A model generated the notes under the pieces. The model did not search any database. It was not told the DNA's origin and saw nothing but the letters and a program-made list of their open reading frames with translations. This document shows positions 44,431-54,085 of a stretch of DNA of 64,000 nt, piece by piece. How positions within the stretch are numbered: the stretch's first letter is position 1; every line of letters starts with the position of its first letter. The position numbers and the translations under genes are program-made. This DNA comes from Hyphomicrobium sp. 99 (GTDB lineage: Bacteria; Pseudomonadota; Alphaproteobacteria; Rhizobiales; Hyphomicrobiaceae). Location of the stretch: positions 1,116,001-1,180,000 of the forward strand of contig NZ_KQ031382.1 in assembly GCF_000384335.2 (NCBI RefSeq), written 5' to 3'.

Positions 44431-46818
44431 TTGCGAGACGAACACGATCAGGATCACAAGGCTTTTTCTTCTCCTCAGCGCACCGCCCCGCTAGGGCTCC
44501 GCGAAAACAACAAGCGCTATCCGTTTTTGGGGACACTTCGCTCATCTCACGACCGCCTTGTGGCCGGCGTCTGGGAGGATATCGTGCTCGACTATACGGT
44601 GGGCGAAAGCGGCATTGCGGACGGCGCCAGGCTCAAGATTGCTTTCAAGTTCTACACGGACTGGGCCCTGTTTCAGACCAGCGACCCGGCGGCCGCCAAC
44701 TACGTCTCGGCGGAGTATTCGGCAGGCCCGCTCGTTCCCGGACAAGGCCCGGCCACTGTCCAGGCCCTCAAGGTTAGCTTTGACCAGAAAGGGCACGAGC
44801 GGCCGTTTCAGAAGGCCCTCTTGATCGACATCGTCGACGGATATCTCAACCCCGGTGATCGGATCACGATCCGCCTTGGCGACCGGCGCGGCGGCGGGCC
44901 GGGGACACGCGTGCAGACGTTTGAGGAAAAGGGCTTCACATTCCGCGCATTCGTCGATCCGCTCGGCACCTCGAAATTCGCTCCCGTGCCGGGTGACGCG
45001 AAGATAGACATTGTCTCAGGCCCGCCCGCGTCTCTCTCTATCGTGACACGCCGCCTCGCTGGAACTGGAGAAACAACTCCGGTTCGCATCCGAGCGTTCG
45101 ATCGCTGGGGCAACTCTTGTCTGGGTTTAAGCGAAAGCCTCGAAGTTGGCGTCGCTCTCAACGGAGAGGCAGAGGAAACAAAAACGTATCAGTTTCCAAG
45201 AGCAGCGTGGGCTGTCGTCAAGTTCGAGGTCGAGACTTCGGGCCAGGGAGAACTCCAGATCACGGCCCGTATTCCTACTCTTCCGAACGTGACGGAAGCC
45301 CGCGCCGTTCTGCGCATTGATCAAGCGCTCGCAACGCCGCGCGCATGGTTCGCCGACCTCCACGTCCACTCCGAGGACACGGTCGGCATCAACAATACCG
45401 ACTACAACTTGACGTACGGACGCGACGTCGCCGGGCTCGATGTGCTCGGCTACACCGCCAACGACTTCAACATCACGGAGAAGAACTGGGACGCCGCCGT
45501 CGACCTGATTCACAGCCTGCATACCGACGGCGCATTCGTCTGCTTTCCCGGCACCGAATGGTGCGGCAACTCCTGCGCTGGTGGCGACCACAACGTCATC
45601 TTCCTGCATGGCAACAAGCCCGAGTTCCCCTTCGACCGTACTGGCAAGTCCGCGCGCTCGTTCGAATGGAACGCGGAAATGAAGGGCGGAACTATCGAGC
45701 CGTCGGTCTGGCCGCTGGAAAATCTCTGGGACGTTTACGCGAGCGACCCTGAGGGTCACCTTCTGATCCCACATGTCGGCGGGCGGCGTGCAAATCTCGA
45801 TTGGCACGATCCCTCGCTCGAACGGCTCATCGAGGTGAGCTCTACGTGGGGACATTTCCCGTGGTTCTATCAGGACGCCATATCGCGGGGTTACAAACTT
45901 GGCGCTTCGGCCGCCGGCGACGAGCATCGCGGGCGCTGCGGCGGGGGCGCGCCCGGAGCCGCGGTCTTTGGCGTCAAGGGTGGCCTGACCGGAATTCTCT
46001 CTCCCGCACTTACGCGGAGCGACATCGCAAAGGCACTGCGCGCACGCCACACCTGGGCAACGACCGGCGAGCGCATCGTCGGTTTGCTTTCGTCCGGCGT
46101 GCACATTCAGGGCGATGAATTCGACGCCCATGGACCGGTCACGCTCAGCTACCGTCTCCTCGGCAACGCAGCGTGGGATCACGTCGCGCTCCACGATCAC
46201 ACCGGTGTCATTTGGGAGCGCAACCTGCAGCGGCAGGCTGGCTTCAGCCGCCGCCGGTTCCGCTTCCGCTGGGGCGGCGCGCGCATCAAGGACCGCTACC
46301 GGGCTGCCAAGTGGTCGGGCGTTCTCACCATCACCAACGCCGTCATTCACTCAGTCAAATCGTATGGATTCGAACACCCCGAGGAAACGGTGTGGCGCAA
46401 AGGCGCGACAGAGATCGTCTTCAATTCCGAAACCTATGGCGACGCGGACATCATCGAGATCGAAGCCAGCGGATTGCCGGACGCGTCGATTGCCATCGAA
46501 GGCACCATTGGCGAATACCAGAAGATCGGCGATCCGAGGACGCACGCCGCATTCGTGCATCGCCCGACATTCAACTGGGATGTCACCGGGGCCGAGCTGT
46601 TTGAGACGGGTGAGCTGCGCCTTGACCTCGGCGGTGAGGGCCTGTTCCTGGCGCTAGAGCGTCTGACGGACGAGCAACTGCCTTTGGAAATCTCAGGTGA
46701 GATCGAGGTTGAAGCGAGAAACGGACCGCACGGTTTCCGTCCAGTTTATCTCTCGGCGCGGCAGATCGACGACGAGAAAGTCTGGACGTCGCCACTATTC
46801 ATCCGCTTCCCGAACTGA
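44431..46818 (+). CDS. DUF3604-like protein with PHP-type motif
   Basis: 795 residues from a TTG start with GAGGGAA upstream. The first half is beta-rich (sandwich-like) and the second begins with the metal-dependent-hydrolase motif FADLHVHSEDTVG near 305-317, followed by AFVCFPGTEWCG, GGDHNVIF, LIPHVGGRRANLDWHD and SAAGDEHRGRCGG, the pattern of DUF3604 proteins with a PHP-like fold. The histidine-rich sites suggest a bound metal. There is no signal peptide. The function is unknown; family members are predicted hydrolases. It is convergent with the ABC importer genes. Confidence 0.75.
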   Translation: MRDEHDQDHKAFSSPQRTAPLGLRENNKRYPFLGTLRSSHDRLVAGVWEDIVLDYTVGESGIADGARLKIAFKFYTDWALFQTSDPAAANYVSAEYSAGPLVPGQGPATVQALKVSFDQKGHERPFQKALLIDIVDGYLNPGDRITIRLGDRRGGGPGTRVQTFEEKGFTFRAFVDPLGTSKFAPVPGDAKIDIVSGPPASLSIVTRRLAGTGETTPVRIRAFDRWGNSCLGLSESLEVGVALNGEAEETKTYQFPRAAWAVVKFEVETSGQGELQITARIPTLPNVTEARAVLRIDQALATPRAWFADLHVHSEDTVGINNTDYNLTYGRDVAGLDVLGYTANDFNITEKNWDAAVDLIHSLHTDGAFVCFPGTEWCGNSCAGGDHNVIFLHGNKPEFPFDRTGKSARSFEWNAEMKGGTIEPSVWPLENLWDVYASDPEGHLLIPHVGGRRANLDWHDPSLERLIEVSSTWGHFPWFYQDAISRGYKLGASAAGDEHRGRCGGGAPGAAVFGVKGGLTGILSPALTRSDIAKALRARHTWATTGERIVGLLSSGVHIQGDEFDAHGPVTLSYRLLGNAAWDHVALHDHTGVIWERNLQRQAGFSRRRFRFRWGGARIKDRYRAAKWSGVLTITNAVIHSVKSYGFEHPEETVWRKGATEIVFNSETYGDADIIEIEASGLPDASIAIEGTIGEYQKIGDPRTHAAFVHRPTFNWDVTGAELFETGELRLDLGGEGLFLALERLTDEQLPLEISGEIEVEARNGPHGFRPVYLSARQIDDEKVWTSPLFIRFPN

Positions 46819-46823
46819 AGTCG

Positions 46824-46859
46824 GACGTTGGCCGCCATCCGAAGGCGGCGGCCAACGTC
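46824..46859. terminator. Strong hairpin between convergent genes
   Basis: Perfect 13-bp stem GACGTTGGCCGCC / GGCGGCCAACGTC with a 10-nt loop between the DUF3604 stop (46818) and the stop of the convergent substrate-binding gene (46865). There is no T-run, but the position suits a bidirectional terminator. Confidence 0.65.
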
Positions 46860-46864
46860 ACGCC

Positions 46865-47815
46865 TTACTGCGTAAGAACGGACGACTCGATCTTGCCCTT
46901 GATCAAACCGTATTTTGTCGCCGCCTCAAGTCGCTCTGCGATGAGCTTCTTGAACGCGTCGTCCACTTCGATCTTGATGTCCTCGCGCTTCGTCGCTGCA
47001 TAAAGCGGGTTCTCGCCGGACAGCTTCTTCACGACAGAGGGATCAAGCCGCTGCGATTCCGCGAACCATGTGGCTGCCTGATCGGAATTGGTGGCAATGA
47101 AGAAAACCGCGTCCTTCAAGGCCTCGATGTAGTTCTTCACAGCGTCCGGATTGGCGGTGAGATACTCGGTGCGGACAATGGACGTGAAGCGGAACGGCCA
47201 CTTCTGAATTTCTCTGGCCCCGAGGCTCTCTTCGAGGCGCAACGTCTGCGGCTGGCGGATGAGCACCGCATCTACGAGTCCCTTCTCCAGCGCGGCAGGG
47301 AGTTCGTTCGGCTGCAGATTGACGAGCTGAAAGTCGGTTTTATCGTCAAGGCCAAGCTCTTTGAGCGAGATGATCAGATCGAGGTGTGATTCAGAATTGA
47401 GCGAAAGGCCGATTTTGCGACCCTTGAGATCGGCGAGCGTCTTCGCCGTGCTGTCCTTCGGCACCAGGATCGAATGGCTGGACTGACCCAGCGTGGCGAC
47501 AAACTTGATAGATCCCGGAAGCTTTGCCGACAGATTGAACGGCGGCAGGAAGCTCGTCACGACGGCGTCAAGCTGCCCTGAAGCGAGGCCCTCCATCATC
47601 GGCGGACCATATTGGAAGCCTGTGAATTCGGCGGCGAGGTGATGCTTCGCGGCAAGTCCGGCCTTATCCAGGACCACTGGCACTTGGCCGTTCATGCCCG
47701 AGGGATAGCCGATGCGGATCTTCGCGTCCTCGGCGAGCGCTGCTCCATGGATCGCGACAGCGGCGAGAAAACCGGCTGCAAGCGTGCGCACGATGCCGTG
47801 CAGTGATCGTGACAT
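46865..47815 (-). CDS. ABC transporter substrate-binding protein (NMT1/SsuA type)
   Basis: 316 residues from the ATG at 47815. A signal peptide (LAAGFLAAVAIHGAALA) is followed by a type-2 periplasmic binding fold with KIRIGYPSGMNGQVPVVLDK and LASGQLDAVVTSFLPPF. It resembles binding proteins for sulfonates, nitrate or thiamine precursors. It is the last gene of an ATPase-permease-binding-protein operon. The substrate is open: aliphatic sulfonate, taurine or a pyrimidine are all possible. Confidence 0.85.
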   Translation of the reverse strand: MSRSLHGIVRTLAAGFLAAVAIHGAALAEDAKIRIGYPSGMNGQVPVVLDKAGLAAKHHLAAEFTGFQYGPPMMEGLASGQLDAVVTSFLPPFNLSAKLPGSIKFVATLGQSSHSILVPKDSTAKTLADLKGRKIGLSLNSESHLDLIISLKELGLDDKTDFQLVNLQPNELPAALEKGLVDAVLIRQPQTLRLEESLGAREIQKWPFRFTSIVRTEYLTANPDAVKNYIEALKDAVFFIATNSDQAATWFAESQRLDPSVVKKLSGENPLYAATKREDIKIEVDDAFKKLIAERLEAATKYGLIKGKIESSVLTQ

Positions 47816-47831
47816 TTGAGAGTTCCCTTTT

Positions 47832-48623
47832 CTAGCGAGGATAATTCCACGGAACGATGAGGCGCCGCTCGATGATGCCGAGCGCACCGATCATCAGTGC
47901 GCCGAGCAGGCCGATCACCGTCATGCCGACAAGGACGCGCGAAGTTTCGAGCGCGAGTCGGCTCACTTGAATCATGTAGCCGAGCCCCGATTGGGCCGCG
48001 ATCAGCTCCGCCGTCACCACGGCCATCCAGGCTTGTCCGAGACCGATCCGCAATCCCGTGACGATCATCGGCAGCGCCGACGGCAGCATGACCTTGACGA
48101 GAATCGCGCCGGGACCTGCGCCGAGCGAGCGGGCGGCATTGACATGCTCCTGCTGCAGCGAGGTGCCGCCGGCGAAGGCATTGAGGAAGATCGGGAAGAA
48201 GGCGGCGATGGAGGTGATGAAATAGCTCGGCGGATCGCCAAGTCCCATCCAAAGGATGGCGAGCGGGATCCACGCGATAGGCGGTATCGGGCGAATGAGG
48301 GCAATGAGCGGCATCACGAGCCCGCGCAGGACGCGCGAATAGGCGAGGATGAGTGCGAGCGGTACGGCGACGCTCGCCGCCATCAGAAAACCAGCGATGA
48401 CGCGCACAAGGCTCGCGCGCACGTCACCAGCCAGAGAGCCATCTGAAATCAGTTCGCCATAGGTTTCGAACACCGAGAGCGGTGAGGGGAGCAACACTGC
48501 GTTGCCGAGCCTTGCCGAAGCCCACGTCCAGATGATGAGAAAGATAGCAAGTCCGGCTGTGCCGAGCGCGAGCGCAGTTCCTGCAGAGCCGATCTTTGCA
48601 ACGAGTTTACGAGTGGCGGTCAT
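47832..48623 (-). CDS. ABC transporter permease (SsuC/TauC type)
   Basis: 263 residues with six predicted membrane helices and the permease EAA loop AARSLGAGPGAILVKVMLPSALP. GLRIGLGQAWMAVVTAELIA is typical of the nitrate/sulfonate/bicarbonate importer group. It starts within the end of the ATPase gene (ATGA overlap) and precedes the binding protein by 16 bases. Confidence 0.88.
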   Translation of the reverse strand: MTATRKLVAKIGSAGTALALGTAGLAIFLIIWTWASARLGNAVLLPSPLSVFETYGELISDGSLAGDVRASLVRVIAGFLMAASVAVPLALILAYSRVLRGLVMPLIALIRPIPPIAWIPLAILWMGLGDPPSYFITSIAAFFPIFLNAFAGGTSLQQEHVNAARSLGAGPGAILVKVMLPSALPMIVTGLRIGLGQAWMAVVTAELIAAQSGLGYMIQVSRLALETSRVLVGMTVIGLLGALMIGALGIIERRLIVPWNYPR

Positions 48624-49507
48624 CGGAACGATTTCCGGGCTTCAACGCGAATGATATCTGCGATCTCGCGGCGTCGCTCGATGAACGCCGGCTCGTCCAT
48701 GACCTCGGGGGCGCGTGGCCGGTCGAATGGAATGTGGAACTCGCGCGCGATGCGGCCAGGAAGCGCCTCCATGACGACGACGCGATCGGCGAGGAAGATC
48801 GCCTCCTCTATGTCATGCGTCACGAACACGACGGTGGGGCGCAGTTTGTCCCAGATGGATAAAAGCTCTTCCTGCATCAGCGCGCGCGTTTGCGCATCGA
48901 GCGCGCCGAACGGCTCGTCCATCAGCAGAACGGGAGGCCGTGTCGCCAAGGCGCGGGCAATGCCGACGCGTTGCTGCATGCCGCCCGACAGGCTCGACGG
49001 CCAGGAGTTGGCGACGTCGCCCAGCCCCACGGTGTCCAACAATTCGCGGGCTATACCTCGCGGATCGGGCAGTCCGAGGCGTCGCGGGCCGAAGGCCACG
49101 TTCTCGAGCACCGTCATCCAGGGGAAAAGAGAATGCTTCTGAAAGACGACGCCGCATTTGGCCGACGGGCCATTCAGCGGCTGTCCGTCAAGATAAGCTT
49201 TACCGCTGGAGGGCGGGCGGAATCCGGCGAAGACATTAAGAAGTGTGGATTTCCCGCAGCCACTGGGTCCCAGCAAAGCGACGAACTCACCGGGCGCGAT
49301 CGACAGTGAAACATCCTCGACCGCCGCGTGCGGCCGGCCATCGAAGCTGACCGTAACCCCGTCGAGGCTAAGGCGCGGAGTCACATCTTGGCTTGCGGTG
49401 GGGCCAGGCTGCTGACCGCCCTCGACCAAATGCAGAACCGGCACGGGTGGTGTATCCGAGGTCGCTGCGAGTGATGTGGCTTGGAGTGAATGTCGATGCG
49501 CGCCCAA
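48620..49507 (-). CDS. ABC transporter ATP-binding protein (SsuB/TauB type)
   Basis: 295 residues. A 45-residue N-terminal leader is followed by an ATPase with Walker A GPSGCGKST, signature LSGGMQQRVG, Walker B VLLMDEPFGALD and VFVTHDIEEAIFLADR. It is of the SsuB/TauB group. An inverted repeat 29-67 bases upstream of the start may be a control site. First gene of the operon. Confidence 0.9.
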   Translation of the reverse strand: MGAHRHSLQATSLAATSDTPPVPVLHLVEGGQQPGPTASQDVTPRLSLDGVTVSFDGRPHAAVEDVSLSIAPGEFVALLGPSGCGKSTLLNVFAGFRPPSSGKAYLDGQPLNGPSAKCGVVFQKHSLFPWMTVLENVAFGPRRLGLPDPRGIARELLDTVGLGDVANSWPSSLSGGMQQRVGIARALATRPPVLLMDEPFGALDAQTRALMQEELLSIWDKLRPTVVFVTHDIEEAIFLADRVVVMEALPGRIAREFHIPFDRPRAPEVMDEPAFIERRREIADIIRVEARKSFR

Positions 49508-49535
49508 GCGTCACCCGGATTGGTCGTTGGTAAAG

Positions 49536-49574
49536 TTCATGAGTGGAAATGGATCACTACGATCCACTCATGAA
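49536..49574. repeat. 12-bp inverted repeat upstream of the ABC importer operon
   Basis: TTCATGAGTGGA / TCCACTCATGAA, perfect arms separated by 15 bases, with a nested GGATC/GATCC. It lies 29 bases before the ATPase start, so it could be an operator; as RNA it could also terminate transcription from the phosphoesterase gene. Confidence 0.55.
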
Positions 49575-49604
49575 TGCCGGAACGAAGAAATCCTTCGATG
49601 CTTA

Positions 49605-49629
49605 GCAGTCGGGCTGCTTTCCCGACTGC
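49605..49629 (-). terminator. Hairpin after the metallophosphoesterase gene
   Basis: Stem GCAGTCGGG / CCCGACTGC (9 bp, 7-nt loop) about 45 bases after the stop codon. No T-run follows, so termination is only likely by position. Confidence 0.45.
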
Positions 49630-49673
49630 GATCTTCGCCGCAGCAACCGTTATGTCGGATGCTTCCAACGCGC

Positions 49674-50840
49674 TCACGCGGGAACGAACGGTTTGCTGAG
49701 TTCAAGCACGCGTTCGGCCGGACGATACCAGCCTTGTGGCGCATAACTGTCATCGTGCAGATAGAGCCGCACACGCACGAGCCGGGAACCGGCAGTGAAA
49801 GTGAAATGTCTGCTCATTGGTGGGCAGGTGACGAAGGAGTGGTACTTCGACAGCTGCGCGCAATTGACGAAGTTGGTTCCCCACCGCTGCTCGACGTGGC
49901 TGCGTCCGCTCACAATATCATCTGGATACGTGTGCGTGTGGCCGCCGAGCCAGACGTCGACCGAGCCGGGATTCTCTGCGAGGTAACGTTCGAATTTCTG
50001 AGCCTTAGGCTCGTCGTCGACGAAATAGAGATACGACGCGCCCTCCGGAACGCCATCGACACCATGATAGCGACCATGCCGGAAACGGCCGTCGGGATAG
50101 CGTGAGACGCCTTCGTAGTCTCCAGATGCAACGGTGGTTTCGCGCAGCATGTGATGGTGACAGCTGATCACGATCTCGTCGCGGGCCGCCTCGACTTTCT
50201 GCTTCCACCACTCCCACGTCTCGCTCGTAACGGCTCCAGCGGGCGAACCGCCCCCGAATTCCTGCCGTCCGACCGGATAGGGCAAGTCGTTGCGATCGCT
50301 CATCATCAGGAAATTGAGATTGCCGACCTTGAAAGAATAGCGCTCCCACGTGCCTTGAACGGCATAGGGTCGGCGGCTCGGATCGACACCGGATGTCTCC
50401 TGGCTCTCGCCAATCGGATCGATCCATTTGCGGAACCACCAATTGTCCGGCTTGCCTTTGCTCGATGGGGCATCGCCCGGCGAGGCGTCGTGGTTGCCTG
50501 CCACGGGATAGATCTGCTCTCTACGATGGTGCTTGAGCACGCCGATTTGCCGAACGACCTCTTTGCCTTGCTCGTCGTCGGGGAGATCCCAAAGACCGGC
50601 ATTGTCGCCGAGATCGAGCGCGATATCCCAGCGGAACGCAGGTCCGCCGAGATCGCCACCTTCCTCCGACTGCCGCAATGCGTTCGCTAAGCTTTCCGGA
50701 TATCCCGCCGGCGGGATGAAACCCATGCCATTGCGGATGGCAGCGGACACCGCCCGATCGGTCGCCACATGGGCATCTGAAAACACCCAGAGGTGAAAGG
50801 TCTCGTTGTCGCTGACGCGACCGGCGGGCTCGCTCGTCAT
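49674..50840 (-). CDS. Metallophosphoesterase (calcineurin-like)
   Basis: 388 residues with the full calcineurin motif series: VFSDAHV, ALDLGDNAG, VAGNHD, ISCHHHMLRE and LGGHTHTYPDD. There is no signal peptide. The two-metal site is complete, so hydrolase activity is likely. The substrate is unknown; nearby genes are transporters and give no clue. GDNAGLWDLPDDEQGKE and the long C-terminal beta region are not specific to any subgroup I know. Confidence 0.85.
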   Translation of the reverse strand: MTSEPAGRVSDNETFHLWVFSDAHVATDRAVSAAIRNGMGFIPPAGYPESLANALRQSEEGGDLGGPAFRWDIALDLGDNAGLWDLPDDEQGKEVVRQIGVLKHHRREQIYPVAGNHDASPGDAPSSKGKPDNWWFRKWIDPIGESQETSGVDPSRRPYAVQGTWERYSFKVGNLNFLMMSDRNDLPYPVGRQEFGGGSPAGAVTSETWEWWKQKVEAARDEIVISCHHHMLRETTVASGDYEGVSRYPDGRFRHGRYHGVDGVPEGASYLYFVDDEPKAQKFERYLAENPGSVDVWLGGHTHTYPDDIVSGRSHVEQRWGTNFVNCAQLSKYHSFVTCPPMSRHFTFTAGSRLVRVRLYLHDDSYAPQGWYRPAERVLELSKPFVPA

Positions 50841-51099
50841 GTAGGTCTGCTCTGCGGACTATATTGGAAACTGTTAAGGGAGGCCCGCATGTGAAGGCTC
50901 ACATCGAGGAGCGCAAATAAGACATTCTGCTTTCCTTTTTCGAAGTTCGTATTTGACCTGTGAGAAGCGCACACGGCGAGGGGCGCGGTAAGAGGACACC
51001 GTCGGGCGAACAAGAAGCTGGTTGTCTGAGAAACTTTAGTGGAATGGGTTTGCCAAATTCCCGAAGCCACCCGTCTCCAGATTCTGACCGCGGCTCAAC

Positions 51100-51933
51100 T
51101 CAAGCTTTTTGAACTTGGTCGCCGGACTTGAGCTTCTTCTCGCGCGTCAGGAAGCGGGCCATGACGATGAGGACGAGAGAGGCGACGAGAACAATGGTTG
51201 CGATTGCGTTGATCTCGGGCGTGATGCCGCGCCTGATCGAGGCGAAGACATAAATCGGCAACGTCGTTTTTGAGCCGGCGACAAAGAAGGCGATAATGAA
51301 ATCGTCGAAGGAGAACGTGAAGGCGAGCAGAAATCCCGCGGCGATCGACGGGCTGATCTGCGGAAGCACGATCTCCCGAAACGTTGTCAGCGGGGTCGCA
51401 TAGAGGTCGCTCGACGCCTCGACGATGTCCCGGCCGAGGCTCGCGAGGCGCGCCCTCACGATCATCGTCACCAGGGCCATGGTGAACAACCCATGCGCCG
51501 CGACGATGGAGCCATAGCCGAGGCCAAGCTTCGGTGGATCGGTGCCGGGCCAAACGGCGGCGATAGCAGGATTCAAAAACGAGAACAGCTCCACGAGCGC
51601 CACCAGCGTGGCGATGCCAATGACGACGCCCGGTACGACGATGGCTGCCGAAAGGAGGCCGTCGAAGACGGCTCTCGTTCGTTGCCCAAGCCGCTCCAGA
51701 CCTATCGCCGCCATGGTGCCGAAAATCGCGGCAAGGCTCGCGCTGGTGAAGGCGACGATGAGACTGGTCTCAAGGGCGTCCATGAGAAAAGGATTCGAGA
51801 GCGCGCGGCCATACCATTGCGTCGAGAAGCCCACGAGCTCGCTCGCGTTACGTCCCGAATTGAAGGAGAACAGCACCACCAGTGCGATCGGCGCGTACAG
51901 GAACACATACAGGGCGAAAACCAACGCTCGCAT
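51100..51933 (-). CDS. Polyamine-type ABC transporter permease (PotC-like)
   Basis: 277 residues from the ATG at 51933, whose A overlaps the stop of the preceding gene (TGATG). Six predicted helices and the EAA loop EASSDLYATPLTTFREIVLPQ. The opening MRALVFALYVFLYAPIALVV and FTFSFDDFIIAFFVAG are typical of PotC/PotI. Last gene of a potA-D-B-C-like operon; the substrate may be putrescine, spermidine or another compound. Confidence 0.88.
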   Translation of the reverse strand: MRALVFALYVFLYAPIALVVLFSFNSGRNASELVGFSTQWYGRALSNPFLMDALETSLIVAFTSASLAAIFGTMAAIGLERLGQRTRAVFDGLLSAAIVVPGVVIGIATLVALVELFSFLNPAIAAVWPGTDPPKLGLGYGSIVAAHGLFTMALVTMIVRARLASLGRDIVEASSDLYATPLTTFREIVLPQISPSIAAGFLLAFTFSFDDFIIAFFVAGSKTTLPIYVFASIRRGITPEINAIATIVLVASLVLIVMARFLTREKKLKSGDQVQKA

Positions 51934-52799
51934 CAGATCAGATCCACCTGACGTGTGCCGGATACGCGCCATGCGATGCGCATGGCAACCAGAAGCACCG
52001 CGACGACGACCACAACCAACGTGACGGCAATGGCAGAGCCGAAAGGCCAATTGCGCGATTGCAGGAAGAGGTCGACCAAAGCGTTGCCAATGAAGAAAAC
52101 CTTGCCCCCTCCGAGCAGCTGAGGGATCAGGTATTCGCCGAGCAGCAGGATCGTGACCAGCGAGACCCCCGTCATGACACCCGGCAGCGATAACGGCAGC
52201 GTGACTCCGAAAAAGGTCGAGAGGGGCGATGCGCCAAGATCGGCCGAGGCATCCAGCAAACGCCTGTCGAGCTTTTCGAGGCTGACGTAAATCGGCAGGA
52301 TCATCAGCGGCAGGTAGCCATAGACGATTCCAAGCAGCACAGCACCCGGCGTGTTCAGAAGCCGCACGTCGCCAATGCCTGCGAGTTCGAGAAGATGAGG
52401 AATTCCGCGCGCGCCAAGCAGATACATCCAGGCATAGGTGCGGACCAGCATGCTCGTCCAGAACGGTATGACGATCAGCGAGATGAGGAACATTCGGTAT
52501 TTCTGATCAGCCTTGATCGCCAGATAATATGCGACCGGATAGGCGATCAGCAGACAAGCGAGAGCCCCGATTGGAGCCAGCGTCAGCGTGTTGGCAAAGG
52601 CAGCCGAGCGAGCCCCCAAATTGGCAAACTGTGCAAGCGTGAAAGCAGGCTGATAGCCGCCCTCCGGTGCCCGCTCGCCAAATGCGAAGATGACGACTGC
52701 GGTGAACGGCAGCACGAGAAACGTAAACAGCCATACAGCTGCGGGCCCGACCAGCGCCGCGGTCACCAACCTTCGCTTATTCTCGGCTGAAACCGCCAT
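51933..52799 (-). CDS. Polyamine-type ABC transporter permease (PotB-like)
   Basis: 288 residues with six predicted helices. RTYAWMYLLGARGIPH is the PotB-type signature and DASADLGASPLSTFFGVTLPLSLPG the EAA loop. It overlaps the PotC-like gene by one base and forms the heterodimeric permease with it. Confidence 0.88.
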   Translation of the reverse strand: MAVSAENKRRLVTAALVGPAAVWLFTFLVLPFTAVVIFAFGERAPEGGYQPAFTLAQFANLGARSAAFANTLTLAPIGALACLLIAYPVAYYLAIKADQKYRMFLISLIVIPFWTSMLVRTYAWMYLLGARGIPHLLELAGIGDVRLLNTPGAVLLGIVYGYLPLMILPIYVSLEKLDRRLLDASADLGASPLSTFFGVTLPLSLPGVMTGVSLVTILLLGEYLIPQLLGGGKVFFIGNALVDLFLQSRNWPFGSAIAVTLVVVVVAVLLVAMRIAWRVSGTRQVDLI

Positions 52800-52902
52800 G
52801 TAATCACGTGCCTTCGGGAAGTGCTTTCCCTGAGGCCGTCCGGTTCTCGCCGCGATGGCGAGGACCGGACTGTGGTCTCAGAGATAACAACTGCGGGCTC
52901 AC

Positions 52903-54066
52903 TCAGGCGGACTTGAAGCGCGCCATCAGCTCGGCCCGGCCGGGGTCGGTCAGCGTCACGGCAGCGCCGAATTCGAGTGGCGTCAACGAGGCTTCATCCG
53001 GATAGACGATCTTGTTCGACACGATCTCTTTGGGAAGAAGCGAGATCACGCGGCTGTCGGTGGTCGGAGCGCCGTTGGCGATATGCTCTTTCACCGCGTT
53101 CTGCGGATCCATCAGGTAATTGAGCAGCGCATAACCTGCCGCCTTGTTCGGGGCATCCTTCGGGATGGCGTAGTAATCGGTCCAGATCTCGCCGCCGTCG
53201 GTACCCAGTATGTATTCGATCGACGGTACGTCGCGATTGAGCTGCGCGCCGTCGTTGGTCCAGCACATGGTCATCCAGGCATCGGTCGCGCGCATGCCGG
53301 GCTGGTAGTCGCTGTTGATCGCGAAAAGATGCGGCTTGACCTTGATGAGCAATTCTTCCGCTTTGGCGAGCTCGTCGGGTTTGATCGAATTGAAGCCGAA
53401 GCCAAGCGCCACCAATGCGCTGCCGATCGTGGTGAGCTGGTAATCGTGCACCATCGCGCGGTGATCAGCTTCGGTCTGGGCAACCTCGAAGAAATCCTTC
53501 CAGGTCTTCATCGGCGTCTTGATCTTGGAGGTATTGACGGCAAAGCCCGTTGTGCCCCAGTTCTTCGGCACGGCGTAGGTCTTCCCGTCGATCTGCCCTT
53601 CCTTGGTGAAGCGCGGGTTCTCGGTTGCAGCACTGAAGTTCGGCAGCTTCGAAAGGTCGAGTTCGTCGATCAAACCCAGCTTGTGATAAGTCGAAATCGT
53701 GTAGTTGGTCGGCACGAAGAGCGACCAGCCGGTGGCGCCGGCCTGCAGCTTGGCCAACATCTCCTCATTCGAACCGAAGACATTGACCTCGACCGCGACG
53801 CCGGTAGCCGCCTTGAAGTTTTCGAACGTCGCCGGATCGTGGTAGTTCGGCCAGGTGGCGATGGACATCTTTGTGCCGAGTTCTCCCGCCGCATACGCGG
53901 CCGTCGAAAACGCGCCGGGAATGCGTGACATCACCGCTGTCGCCAACCCGAGACCAGTGACGCCCAGAAAGTGGCGCCGGGTCACGGAGCCACGCTTGAA
54001 ACGCATGAACTCGTGCATGAAGTCGTCAGGCGAGATCGGCAGATTTTCCCTGTGCTTCTTGGTCAT
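52903..54066 (-). CDS. ABC transporter substrate-binding protein (PotD-like), Tat signal
   Basis: 387 residues. A twin-arginine signal (VTRRHFLGVTGLGLATAV) near 28-45 is followed by an extracellular solute-binding domain with MSIATWPNYHDPATFENF, NWGTTGFAVNTSKIKTP and AGYALLNYLMDPQNA, the pattern of PotD/PotF proteins. Twin-arginine export of such a binder is common in this bacterial group. It lies between the ATPase and permease genes. Confidence 0.88.
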   Translation of the reverse strand: MTKKHRENLPISPDDFMHEFMRFKRGSVTRRHFLGVTGLGLATAVMSRIPGAFSTAAYAAGELGTKMSIATWPNYHDPATFENFKAATGVAVEVNVFGSNEEMLAKLQAGATGWSLFVPTNYTISTYHKLGLIDELDLSKLPNFSAATENPRFTKEGQIDGKTYAVPKNWGTTGFAVNTSKIKTPMKTWKDFFEVAQTEADHRAMVHDYQLTTIGSALVALGFGFNSIKPDELAKAEELLIKVKPHLFAINSDYQPGMRATDAWMTMCWTNDGAQLNRDVPSIEYILGTDGGEIWTDYYAIPKDAPNKAAGYALLNYLMDPQNAVKEHIANGAPTTDSRVISLLPKEIVSNKIVYPDEASLTPLEFGAAVTLTDPGRAELMARFKSA

Positions 54067-54085
54067 GTGCGTGGTTCCCCTATGG

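Noticed and set aside
44240..44494. 84-codon frame beginning MPGPFSPGTG
   Set aside because: No ribosome site and it overlaps the DUF3604 start; only the first 25 residues look protein-like.
45127..46350. 407-codon open frame antisense to the DUF3604 gene
   Set aside because: No recognisable motif; the forward frame carries metal-binding motifs.
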